From NCBI RefSeq assembly GCF_009674485.1, contig NZ_WKJJ01000012.1:124001-188000 (forward strand): a stretch of 64,000 nucleotides of DNA, written 5' to 3'. Position 1 is the stretch's first letter. Every line of letters begins with the position of its first letter. The position numbers and the translations under genes were made by a program. The notes beneath the pieces were generated by a model. That model had not been told where the DNA came from. It searched no databases and saw nothing but the letters and a program-made list of their open reading frames with translations. This document shows, in pieces, positions 55,550 to 64,000 of the stretch. The stretch is from Pseudoduganella rivuli. Lineage in GTDB: Bacteria; Pseudomonadota; Gammaproteobacteria; Burkholderiales; Burkholderiaceae_D.

Positions 55550-58243
55550 TCAGGTGACTGTGAACGCCACCGGCCCCGCCAGCACCGCATAGCTGTCGTT
55601 ATGGAACATCCACGCCGCATAACTCCCCGCCGCCAGCTTGCTGGTATCGAACGTGGCCTTGCCGCTGGCCTTCGTCACGTACTGCCACGATAACCACGTG
55701 CCGCTCGATGGCGCCACGCCCGCCTTCCAGATGCCGATCCAGTTCTTCACATTGACCTTCGACGCCGGTACCGCATAGTCGAACACCAGGTTCGTCCCAT
55801 GCACCACGCTGGCAGCCGACGGCGTCAATTGCGACACGCTGAACGGAACCGGCCCGCCCAGCACCGCATAGCCGTTCTGGTACAGATACCACGCGTTGTA
55901 ATCGCCCGCCGCCAGGCCGGCCGTGGCGAACGGCACGGAGCCCGTGGCATTCGGCGCATACGCCCACAGCAGCGAACTGCCATTGCCGGGAGACGCACCG
56001 TCGGCGAAGATGCCGATCCAGTTTTTCGCATCGAGCTTGCCCGCCGGCGCCGCATAGGTGAACGTCACTTGCGCGCCCCTGGTCACATAGCGTGGCGAAC
56101 CTTCCAGCGGCGCCGCTGCGGCGCGCACCACGCCGATCATCGGGTCGGTGCGGCTGGCCTGGCCGGATTCGACGTGGCCGGCGATCTTGCGCGACCATTG
56201 CGCATCGGTATCGCACGTGATGTTCAAGTCATACCAGCCGAAGCTGGCGCCCAGCGGCAAGTCCAGGGTCAGCGACTGGCCGGCCGCCACCGTGTTGCGC
56301 GTGGCCGTTGCGCCGTAGGCGTTGTCGGTGACAGTGAACGTGCAGGCCACCGTCCCTCCCGCATTCGACAGCACCAGTTTCAGCGAACCGTGCACGCCGT
56401 CATGGGTGGCGGAGATTTCCGGCTTCGCGCCGGTGGCGGCCGCCGTGGCGCCCTTGAGGTGGCGCAGGAAACCATTGGCGCCATGCACGCGCAAGTCATA
56501 CGCCGCTCCCGTGAAATTCCACGTTTCGCGCGCAATCGACTTGCCCGCTTCCACCGTGTAATACCACGGGCCATCGGTGCGCACATTGGAATACACGATG
56601 AACGCGGCGCCCGCACTGCCCGTGTTATTGAACGTCAGCTCGACGCTGCCGCCCGTGGCGCGGCCATGCACGGCCAGGTCGTATGGCAGGGCGCACGCTT
56701 CGCGCGTGTTGGTGCTGTCGGTGCACAGTTCCTGGCGCGGCAGGGTTTGCACGGCCGGCGGCGTGGGGGCTGGTTTGCCGGAGACCTTGACGTACGACGC
56801 CGTGGCCGGCACCGACGAAGGCCACGCGGCATCCGGGTCCGTGAAATTGAAGGCGGAAGTCAGGTCGCCGCAAATCGCTCGGCGCCATGGCGAAATCAGG
56901 TCGCACGTGACGCCGGTGCGCGCCTTGCCCTTCATGACCAGCCACTCTTCGAGGAAGCGCAGCTTGGACGTGTGGTCGAACAATTGCGAACATACGCGCC
57001 CGCCTTTGGTCCACGGCGAAATCACCAGCATCGGCACGCGCGGGCCCAGGCCGACGGGTTCGTTCTGGTAGGTTTCGTACGTCCCCAGCGACGCCAGTGT
57101 CGACTTGCCCATGGCGCCCGTGATGGGCGCCTGGTGCGGCGGCACGTGGTCGAAGAAGCCATCGTTCTCGTCGTACGTCAGCAGGAACACGGTTTTCGAC
57201 CAGACGGCGGGATTGGACACCAGCGCGGCCAGCAGCCGCGCCGTCAGGTTTTCACCCGCGTTCGGGGAATTCGGCGCGTGTTCCGTGTAATCGTTGGGCG
57301 CGCAGATCCATGATACTTGCGGCAGGCGATCGTTGCGCACATCGTCCGCAAACGACGCCACCAGCCAGTCGCCCTTGGTGCCGGCTGAATTGGCTTCCGT
57401 CGAGCCGGGCGCCAGCTGGCGCCCGCGCTGGTACAGCGGTGAGCTGGAAGACAGGCGCGAGCCGTCCGCGTTGACGCGGAAGTTCCTGAAGTACGCCAGG
57501 TAGTTATCGCCGTAGTTATCCCACTCCTGGTACACCTTCCACGTCACCTGGTTCGCTTCCAGCGTTTCCGCATAGGTGCGCCAATTCGGCGCGCTGGCCG
57601 TGACGGAAGCAGTGATATTGTCCTTGGCAGGATCGTTGTTGTAGTAGCCGGACGGGCTGATGTTGTACAGGCTGCCCATGCTGCTTTGCCAGCCCTGATT
57701 GGTGCCCGTCAGCGAATACATGCGGTTCGGATCGGTGGCGCCGAAAATCGAGCAATGGTAATCGTCGCAGATAGTGAAGGCGTCGGCCAGCGCGTGGTAG
57801 AACGGGATGTCGCCACGGTCGAAATAGCCCATCGATTGCGCGGTCTTTTGCTTGACCCACGCATCCCAGGCCTGCCACGTCGCTTGCGATCCCTTCCACG
57901 AGTGGTTGGTGCCGACCGACAGCGCGCTGGTGTTCTTCGCATCGAAGTGGAATGGCAGCACGTAGCCGCCCGCGCCGTCCGGCTGGTACCACACGGGTTT
58001 GCCGCCCGGCAGTTCGATCGCGCGCGGATCGCCGAAGCCCCGTACGCCGGACAGGGTGCCGAAATAATGGTCGAACGCCCGGTTTTCCTGCATGAAGATG
58101 ACCACGTGCTCGACGTCGGCCAGGGTGCCGGTCGTGTTATTGGCCGGCACCGCCAGGGCGGAACGGATCAAGTCGGGAAACAGCGAAACCGCCGACGTCG
58201 CGGCAAAAGCATTCAAGAACCTGCGCCTGCTGGGTGAAACCAT
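55550..58243 (-). CDS. Tat-exported phosphocholine-type phospholipase C with C-terminal repeats
   Basis: An 897-residue hydrolase of the bacterial phosphoesterase family. A twin-arginine signal (SRRRFLNAF) precedes the catalytic domain with EHVVIFMQENRAFDHYFG, NPNRMYSLTGT-like ATDPNRMYSLTGT, and TYDENDGFFDHVPPH. Two domains of the type found after PLC catalytic domains (DUF756) follow at about 510-690. A final pair of similar beta-rich repeats (about 705-800 and 803-897), each containing KNWIGI, is extra. ATG follows GAGGAGG. Exported phospholipases scavenge phosphate or attack membranes; the substrate head group is not shown. Confidence 0.9.
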   Translation of the reverse strand: MVSPSRRRFLNAFAATSAVSLFPDLIRSALAVPANNTTGTLADVEHVVIFMQENRAFDHYFGTLSGVRGFGDPRAIELPGGKPVWYQPDGAGGYVLPFHFDAKNTSALSVGTNHSWKGSQATWQAWDAWVKQKTAQSMGYFDRGDIPFYHALADAFTICDDYHCSIFGATDPNRMYSLTGTNQGWQSSMGSLYNISPSGYYNNDPAKDNITASVTASAPNWRTYAETLEANQVTWKVYQEWDNYGDNYLAYFRNFRVNADGSRLSSSSPLYQRGRQLAPGSTEANSAGTKGDWLVASFADDVRNDRLPQVSWICAPNDYTEHAPNSPNAGENLTARLLAALVSNPAVWSKTVFLLTYDENDGFFDHVPPHQAPITGAMGKSTLASLGTYETYQNEPVGLGPRVPMLVISPWTKGGRVCSQLFDHTSKLRFLEEWLVMKGKARTGVTCDLISPWRRAICGDLTSAFNFTDPDAAWPSSVPATASYVKVSGKPAPTPPAVQTLPRQELCTDSTNTREACALPYDLAVHGRATGGSVELTFNNTGSAGAAFIVYSNVRTDGPWYYTVEAGKSIARETWNFTGAAYDLRVHGANGFLRHLKGATAAATGAKPEISATHDGVHGSLKLVLSNAGGTVACTFTVTDNAYGATATRNTVAAGQSLTLDLPLGASFGWYDLNITCDTDAQWSRKIAGHVESGQASRTDPMIGVVRAAAAPLEGSPRYVTRGAQVTFTYAAPAGKLDAKNWIGIFADGASPGNGSSLLWAYAPNATGSVPFATAGLAAGDYNAWYLYQNGYAVLGGPVPFSVSQLTPSAASVVHGTNLVFDYAVPASKVNVKNWIGIWKAGVAPSSGTWLSWQYVTKASGKATFDTSKLAAGSYAAWMFHNDSYAVLAGPVAFTVT

Positions 58244-58422
58244 GTGCCCTCCTCCTCATGTACAAGTGATTTGGGCAGGGATGGTATGTGGGAAATGTGA
58301 CGGCGCGATTGCATATCGTGCAATGTGCCGATTTAGTGGGTATTCGGCTGGGAAGGTGCACAGGCGCTGTCGGATATTTGCTAATCGCGCTGCGCCGGCA
58401 ACGGCAATGACGCTCCCCGCAC

Positions 58423-58445
58423 CGTTGCGCCAGCAAGGCGCAACG
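58423..58445. repeat. Perfect hairpin in the region before the giant repeat protein
   Basis: A 9-bp perfect stem (58423-58431 with 58437-58445) with a 5-base loop and no T-run. The intergenic stretch 58244-58609 otherwise holds no gene. A weak promoter, TTGACA at 58508-58513 with AACAAT at 58530-58535, may serve the downstream gene. Confidence 0.4.
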
Positions 58446-58609
58446 CCCTCCGCAATTCATGTAGCGTTACGTGGCACACGCCGACTGCGGCATCACCTCC
58501 ATCAATTTTGACAATAAACAATCAATTTAAACAATTTCATCAATTTTTATTGCCTACAGCCAATCATTATGAAATAGTAGAAGCATGAAAAACTCCATGG
58601 AGGAAAAGC

Positions 58610-61600
58610 ATGGCGCAACCATCCTATAGCAGTGCTAACGGCTACATCGGCGAAAGTTTTTTCACTATCAATTTTGACATCGACCTCGATGCGGTACACC
58701 CGCCCCTGCTCAACGCATTCAACGTGCAAGTAAATGGCACCGATGTCACAGTTACCGGCGTCACCATCGACAGCACTGCCCGGACCGCACAAGTCACCAT
58801 CAACGGATACCTGCTTGCCGGCGATATCATCGACTTTGTCTACACCGACCCGAGCGGAGCAAACGATGCCAGCGCCATCCAGGGGCTGGATGGCACCGAT
58901 TCGGCTTCGTTTAGTCACTCTATCGTAGTAGCCATAGGTCGCCCCGGCCCCTCCGCTCCGCCCGCGCCAACGCTCGATAAGGCCAGCGACAGCGGCACCC
59001 TGAGCGATCACATTACCAATGACAACACCCCGACGGTCAGCGGAACGTCCGAGGCCAATGCCACGGTCAAGCTCTACGACACCGACGGGACAACGCTGCT
59101 GGGCACTACCACCGCAGATGGCGGCGGCAATTGGAGCCTGACGTCCGGTTCGCTTGGTGACGGTTCGCATACTTTGAAAGTGACGCAAACCAACGGCAGC
59201 AGCCAGACGTCATCCCTAAGCTCCGGCCTGAGCCTAACGATCGACACGGCCGCCAGTGCGCCTACCAAGCTGGGGGTGGCATCCGGTTCGGACAGCGGTA
59301 CGCTGGGTGACGGCATTTCCAATGCCGGTACGCCAGCCATCACTGGAACGGCGGAAGCCAATGCCACTGTCCAACTGTACGATACGGATGGGACCACGAT
59401 GCTTGGTACTGCCGCAGCCAATGGATCCGGGGCCTGGAGTATTACCACCAGCACGCTGACTTCCGGTTCGCATACCCTCACCGCCAAGCAGACCGATGTC
59501 GCCGGCAACGTTTCCGCCGTGTCGAACGGATTTACCTATGTCCTCGACACCATCGGCCCGACCAATATGGCGCTCAGCACCAACACGGTCCAGCAAACAG
59601 CAGCCACCAACGGCTCAACCGTGGCAACGCTGTCGTCCACTGACACCACGTCTGTCACCTACGGTTTTGCCGTCGGAAACGGCGTCATCGATGCCGACAA
59701 TGGCAAGTTCACCATCTCCGGCACCAGCCTGACCGCCGCGCAGAATTTGACAGCGGGGGCTTACCACATCTATTTGAGTGCAACCGATGCAGCCGGCAAC
59801 GACGCCTTCAACATCTTTACCATCAATGTCACCAACGCGCCCTCAGTCAGTTCGATCGTGCGCGCGGCCAGCGCTTCATCAATCGTGGACACCGGCGCCA
59901 CCTCCGTTGACTATACGGTAACCTTCAGCCAGTCGGTCACCGGCGTCGATGCCAGCGACTTTGCCTTGACCGCCACGGGCAACGCTGCCGGCAACGTCGC
60001 CAGCGTTGCCGGCAGCGGCTCAACCTACACCGTGACCGTTAATACCATCAGTGGCGACGGCACATTGCGCCTGGATCTCAACAGCAGCGCCACGGGTATC
60101 CAGAATGGCAGCAGCGTCGCCATCGGCGGGGGCTATACCAGCGGAGAATCCTACTCGCTCGACCATACTGCGCCCAGCGCGCCCGGCACGCCGGCCATGA
60201 CAGCCGGCACCGACACCGGCAAGTCCAGCAGCGACGCCATCACCAGTAATACCACACCGGTGTTCACCGGCACCGGCGAAGCCAATGCCAGCGTCAAGCT
60301 GTACGATACCGACGGCACCACCTTGCTCGGCACCACCACCGCCGACGGCGCCGGCAAGTGGAGTATCACCAGCAGCACGCTCAGTTCCGGCTCCCATACA
60401 CTGACCGTCAAACAGAGCGATGCGGCCGGCAATACGTCGGCCGCCAGCAGCGCCCTGACCGCAACCATCGACAACACGGCCCCCACAGCACCCGCCACGC
60501 CGGTACTGTCACCGGCCAGCGACAGCGGCACTTCGGGCGACTTCCTGACCAATGTCACCACACCGGTCATTACCGGTGCCAGCGAAGCCAACGCCACCGT
60601 CAAGCTGTACGATACCGATGGCACCACCCTGCTGGGCACCACTACCGCCGATGGCGCCGGCAAATGGAGCATCACCAGCAGCACGCTCAGTTCCGGCTCC
60701 CATACGCTGACCGTGAAGCAGACAGACGTTGCCGGCAATGTGTCCAAGGCAAGCTCGGGACTCACGCTCGACGTCGACACCTCGGTGCCGGGCACGCCCT
60801 CTACCCCGGTATTGCAAACCGCCAGCGACAGCGGCACGCTGGGCGACGCCGTCACCAGGATCACCGCTCCCACCATGATCGGCACCGGAACGGTGGGCGA
60901 TACGGTGAGCATGTATGACACCGACGGCAGCACCGTGCTGGGCACCGCCGTAGTCGACGGCAGCGGCAACTGGAGCATCGCCAGCAGCGCGCTGGCCGAT
61001 GGCGTCCACAGCGTCACGGTCAGGCAGACCAATGCCGCCGGCACCGCGTCGAGCGCAAGCAAGGCATTCAGCCTCACCATCGACGCCACGGCGCCCGGCG
61101 CCCCAGGCACGCCGGCCATGACGGCCGGCACCGACACCGGCAAGTCCAGCAGCGACGCCATCACCAGCAACACCACGCCGGTGTTCTCCGGCACCGGCGA
61201 AGCCAATGCCACCGTCAAGCTGTACGATACCGACGGCACCACCTTGCTCGGCACCACCACCGCCGACGGCGCCGGCAAGTGGAGTATCACCAGCAGCACA
61301 CTGAGTTCGGGCCCACATACGCTGTCGGTCAAGCAAACCGACGCGGCTGGCAACACATCGTCCTCCAGCACCACACTGGCCGTGACCATCGACACGACGG
61401 CCAACACGCTGGCTGCGCCGGTGATCGCGTCGGCCAGCGACAGCGGTGCCAAAGGTGACAGCCTGACCAATGTTGCAACGCCGACGATGAGCGGAACCGC
61501 GGAAGCCAATTCGGCGATTACCCTTTATGATACGGACGGCGCCACGGTACTCGGCACCGCCACGGCCGATGGCAGCGGCGCCTGGAGCATTACCGCCGGC

Positions 61601-64000
61601 AAGCTCGCTGATGGCATTCATACACTGAGCGCACGCCAGACCGATATTGCGGGCAACATCTCGGCCGCCGGCACCGGCCTGGCGCTCACCGTCGATACCT
61701 CGGTCCCCGCCGCACCAACCGCCCTTGCGATGTCGCCGGTCAGCGACACCGGCACGGTGGGTGACGGCATCACCTATTCCCAGGCGCCGCAAATCACCGG
61801 CAGTGGCACGCCCGGTATGACCGTGCGTCTGTACGACACCAACGGTACTACCGAACTGGGCAGCGCGGTTGTCGGCGGCAATGGTGCGTGGACTATAACC
61901 AGCAGCATCCTGACCGACGGCACCCATACGATGAAGGCGGTGCAAACCAACGCGGCGGGAACCGCCTCAGCGCAAAGCACCACGCTCAACGTCACCATCG
62001 ACAATACGGCGCCGCCAGCGCCAGGCACACCGGCGCTGGCGCCATCGAGCGACAGCGGCGCCCTGGGCGACGGTATCACGACCGACACCTCGCCCTTGAT
62101 CACCGGGACAGCAGCCCCGGGCGCTATTGTCAGCGTGTACGACCATGGTGCACTATTGGGAACGACCAGCGCCAATGCCAGCGGCGTCTGGAGCTTCAGT
62201 TCCTCGCTTGGCATGGGATCGCACCAGTTGCAGGCCAGCCAGACCAATTCCGTCGACAACACGTCAACGTTGAGCGGGACACTGGCGCTGACCATCAGTG
62301 CACCGTCGCAGGCGCCATCCGCGCTGGCCTTGTCCGCGTCGAGCGACAGCGGCGCCGCCGGCGATGGCGTGACCAACGTCGCCACCCCTACCATCACGGG
62401 CCACGCGACGCCCGGCGCCAGCATCACCCTGCTCGATGGCGGCTCGGTCGTTGGCAGCGCCACTGCCAATGCGTCCGGCGCGTGGAGCATTACAACGGCG
62501 ACGCTGGCCAATGGCGCGCACAGCTTGTCGGCGCTTGCCACCGACGGCCAGGGCGCGCCGTCGCCTGCCAGCGGCGCATTGGCCGTGACGATCGATACGC
62601 AGGCGGCGAGCGCCATTACCCTGTCCAATGCCGCCATCCTGAGCAACGCCGGCGCCAATGCGGCCGTCGGCACACTGAGCAACAATGACGCCAGCACCGG
62701 CGACCAGTTCAGTTATGCGCTGGTCGCCGGCGGCGGTGACAGCGACAACGGCGCATTCAGCATCGATGGCAATACGCTGCGCCTTGTCAACCCTGCCACC
62801 GTCGGCGCGGGAGCACACACGGTGCGCGTGGCCGTCACAGACCGCGCGGGCAATGTGCACCAGCAAGCCTTCAGCGTGACCGTCACCAACCCCACTTCCC
62901 AGGTTGACGGCGTACCGGTACAAAGCGGCCCGGTAACCTTGCCCGGCGGGGGTACGGGTACCGAGGTGACCGTGCCGATCGTGCAGCCCGGCCGGACCGA
63001 TGCCAATGAAGCCACGCCGCTGGCCGACATCCCGCTCAGCAGCAACAACGGCACGACCGTGCTGCAGGCGCATGTCCCGGTAGGATTCGGCCTGCAATCG
63101 AGCGGAGGCGCCAGCCAGCCAGCCGGCTCGTCGCTCGAGGAGCTGATTGCCGCGATTGCTGCCCGTACCCAGGGCAACGCGGCGTCCGACCAGGCGCACC
63201 TCACCGGCAACGGCCAGCAGTTCCTCCAACTGCTGCCGACCACCGTCCCGCTGCTGGTGCAAACCGTGGTGGTCGGTGGCACAGCCAGCGCCGCCGGCCA
63301 GCCGCTGACGTTGAGCGGAACATCCACAGCCAGCCAGCACACAGCGTTGGTGATCGATACCGCTGGCATGGGCGGCTCAGGCAGCATCGTGCTGCAACAG
63401 GTGGACTTTGCCGCCGTCGTCGGCAGCAGCACTGTCACCGGCAGCACCCCCGGCCAGGTCCTGTCGGGCGATTCGGCCAGCCAGCATTTCATTGTTCAAA
63501 GCAACAGCGGCCATGTCCTGAGTGGCGGCGGCAACGACCAACTGCAATGGTCGCCATCCGTGTCAACCGGGCGTGCGCAGCAAGGTGCGCCCGGTGATAT
63601 CGTCACACCTGGCGCCCTGCTGCTTAACGGCGGCACCGGCGCCGACAAAGTCACGTTTGCCGGTGCCCAGGCCGGCTATACGGTCGTGCGCAGCGATGCC
63701 CATGTCGTGGTCACAGACAAGGCCAGCGGTGCGCAGGCGACGCTGGCCAACGTCGAGACCTTGCAATTTTCCGATGGTGCGCTGGCCCTGCAAAGTCGCG
63801 GCGAGCTTGGCCAGTTGGCCGCGCTGTACCAGAACATCCTGGGCCGGCAAGCCGACGTTTCCGGATTCGAGTACTGGGGAGCGCAGCAGCAGGCCAAGAT
63901 CAGCATGGGCGATATTGCGCTGTCGATGATACGCTCGGCGGAAGCGGCGGAAGCGGCGGGCCGGGGGATCGCGTTCAATGGCAACGCCAGCCATGACGTC
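58610..64000 (+). CDS. Giant Ig-like repeat surface/secreted protein, 5' part (incomplete at window end)
   Basis: The frame is open from ATG 58610 (after GGAGGAAAAGC) to the edge: 1,797 codons with no stop. Residues 1-110 look like the SwmB repeat of long cyanobacterial proteins. Residues about 118-1330 contain ten Ig-like repeats, each of about 100 residues (SDSGxxGDxIT, ATVxLYDTDGTTLLG, SGAWSIT, HTLTVKQTD, TIDxxAP), interrupted after the second by cadherin-like and VDYTVTFSQSVTGVDASDF-type domains. Another cadherin-like unit, a unique region, an RTX-type calcium-loop-related stretch (LLNGGTGADKVTF) and a DUF4214 domain (LYQNILGRQADVSGFEYWG) follow. It has no N-terminal signal, so type I secretion by a C-terminal signal beyond the edge is likely. 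Probable adhesin or matrix protein. Confidence 0.88.
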   Translation, partial: MAQPSYSSANGYIGESFFTINFDIDLDAVHPPLLNAFNVQVNGTDVTVTGVTIDSTARTAQVTINGYLLAGDIIDFVYTDPSGANDASAIQGLDGTDSASFSHSIVVAIGRPGPSAPPAPTLDKASDSGTLSDHITNDNTPTVSGTSEANATVKLYDTDGTTLLGTTTADGGGNWSLTSGSLGDGSHTLKVTQTNGSSQTSSLSSGLSLTIDTAASAPTKLGVASGSDSGTLGDGISNAGTPAITGTAEANATVQLYDTDGTTMLGTAAANGSGAWSITTSTLTSGSHTLTAKQTDVAGNVSAVSNGFTYVLDTIGPTNMALSTNTVQQTAATNGSTVATLSSTDTTSVTYGFAVGNGVIDADNGKFTISGTSLTAAQNLTAGAYHIYLSATDAAGNDAFNIFTINVTNAPSVSSIVRAASASSIVDTGATSVDYTVTFSQSVTGVDASDFALTATGNAAGNVASVAGSGSTYTVTVNTISGDGTLRLDLNSSATGIQNGSSVAIGGGYTSGESYSLDHTAPSAPGTPAMTAGTDTGKSSSDAITSNTTPVFTGTGEANASVKLYDTDGTTLLGTTTADGAGKWSITSSTLSSGSHTLTVKQSDAAGNTSAASSALTATIDNTAPTAPATPVLSPASDSGTSGDFLTNVTTPVITGASEANATVKLYDTDGTTLLGTTTADGAGKWSITSSTLSSGSHTLTVKQTDVAGNVSKASSGLTLDVDTSVPGTPSTPVLQTASDSGTLGDAVTRITAPTMIGTGTVGDTVSMYDTDGSTVLGTAVVDGSGNWSIASSALADGVHSVTVRQTNAAGTASSASKAFSLTIDATAPGAPGTPAMTAGTDTGKSSSDAITSNTTPVFSGTGEANATVKLYDTDGTTLLGTTTADGAGKWSITSSTLSSGPHTLSVKQTDAAGNTSSSSTTLAVTIDTTANTLAAPVIASASDSGAKGDSLTNVATPTMSGTAEANSAITLYDTDGATVLGTATADGSGAWSITAGKLADGIHTLSARQTDIAGNISAAGTGLALTVDTSVPAAPTALAMSPVSDTGTVGDGITYSQAPQITGSGTPGMTVRLYDTNGTTELGSAVVGGNGAWTITSSILTDGTHTMKAVQTNAAGTASAQSTTLNVTIDNTAPPAPGTPALAPSSDSGALGDGITTDTSPLITGTAAPGAIVSVYDHGALLGTTSANASGVWSFSSSLGMGSHQLQASQTNSVDNTSTLSGTLALTISAPSQAPSALALSASSDSGAAGDGVTNVATPTITGHATPGASITLLDGGSVVGSATANASGAWSITTATLANGAHSLSALATDGQGAPSPASGALAVTIDTQAASAITLSNAAILSNAGANAAVGTLSNNDASTGDQFSYALVAGGGDSDNGAFSIDGNTLRLVNPATVGAGAHTVRVAVTDRAGNVHQQAFSVTVTNPTSQVDGVPVQSGPVTLPGGGTGTEVTVPIVQPGRTDANEATPLADIPLSSNNGTTVLQAHVPVGFGLQSSGGASQPAGSSLEELIAAIAARTQGNAASDQAHLTGNGQQFLQLLPTTVPLLVQTVVVGGTASAAGQPLTLSGTSTASQHTALVIDTAGMGGSGSIVLQQVDFAAVVGSSTVTGSTPGQVLSGDSASQHFIVQSNSGHVLSGGGNDQLQWSPSVSTGRAQQGAPGDIVTPGALLLNGGTGADKVTFAGAQAGYTVVRSDAHVVVTDKASGAQATLANVETLQFSDGALALQSRGELGQLAALYQNILGRQADVSGFEYWGAQQQAKISMGDIALSMIRSAEAAEAAGRGIAFNGNASHDV
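58960..62590 (+). repeat. Ten Ig-like repeats coded in tandem, some recently duplicated
   Basis: About 300-base units encode one Ig-like domain each: two before 59560, then eight from about 60180 to 62590. Repeats 3 and 6 are nearly identical at the DNA level. An exact 87-base match links 60292-60378 to 61213-61299, offset by 921 bases (three units). This indicates recent duplication of a three-repeat block. Confidence 0.85.

Noticed and set aside
58244..58330. Pho box upstream of the phospholipase C
   Set aside because: The minus strand has only loosely similar CGTCACA/CCACATA units without clear TGTCAT repeats.
58960..62590. Possible CRISPR array because of regular repeats
   Set aside because: Units are about 300 bases, coding and diverged, with no short repeat/spacer pattern and no cas genes.
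60151..62697. Several long minus-strand open frames, up to about 450 codons, under the repeat protein
   Set aside because: They mirror the plus-strand Ig-like repeats and have the periodic composition of antisense frames. The plus strand is open throughout and has a strong ribosome-binding site.

Overview
The window looks like chromosomal DNA of a high-GC betaproteobacterium of the Oxalobacteraceae (Janthinobacterium / Duganella / Massilia / Collimonas type). This rests on the carA-carB-greA order, a complete pstSCAB-phoU-phoBR cluster beside ppk1, and the character of the proteins; no rRNA or tRNA is present to confirm it. I see no prophage, no intact insertion sequence and no CRISPR array, and most of the DNA is tightly packed core genome.

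Layout. 0-4.7 kb: start of greA, carB and carA (arginine/pyrimidine precursor synthesis) with a promoter and a terminator. 4.9-7.8 kb: a soluble histidine kinase, an unrecognised 142-residue protein and a double-domain KaiC-like ATPase, all on the plus strand. 7.8-9.3 kb: a GlcG/HbpS-like protein and a patatin-like lipoprotein. 9.4-18.9 kb: the phosphate block, with phoR, phoB, phoU, pstB, pstA, pstC and pstS on the minus strand and ppk1-sixA diverging from it; Pho boxes face both ways in between. 19-20.9 kb: a 38-residue membrane peptide gene with its own promoter, 5' hairpin and terminator, then a PilZ protein and an isolated FliD-like protein. 21-28.4 kb: radA-alr, lplT, and a coupled tsaB-rimI-uracil-DNA glycosylase-DUF1853 operon. 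28.5-34.3 kb: a thioredoxin-like gene that may be leaderless, an isolated molybdopterin subunit of the xanthine dehydrogenase family, and a PAS-GGDEF-EAL membrane protein. 34.5-41.4 kb: DUF1993, DUF1415/DUF1289, a MltD-like lytic transglycosylase, fabI, an ECF sigma/anti-sigma pair, an exported protein and a VOC protein. 41.7-48.5 kb: a VIT/VWA protein, a RhlE-like DEAD-box helicase, and a MarR/MFS pair.

48.5-55.4 kb is a nucleoside uptake locus. A BMP-type ABC transporter (ATPase plus two permeases) diverges from a GntR/FCD regulator, which is followed by a Tsx-like outer-membrane protein and a BMP-family binding protein. Three TTGTATACAA-like palindromes lie in the divergent promoter region and are the likely operators. 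55.5-58.2 kb encodes a Tat-exported phospholipase C with two extra C-terminal repeats. From 58610 to the end of the window one open frame encodes the first 1,797 residues of a very large repetitive surface or secreted protein: an N-terminal SwmB-like domain, ten Ig-like repeats of about 100 residues, cadherin-like segments and the start of a DUF4214 domain. It continues past the edge.

The parts most worth a second look are the kinase/unknown/KaiC-like module, the structured 5' region of the 38-residue gene, the four acidic WFD repeats in the glycosylase tail, the nucleoside-locus operators, and the giant repeat protein.
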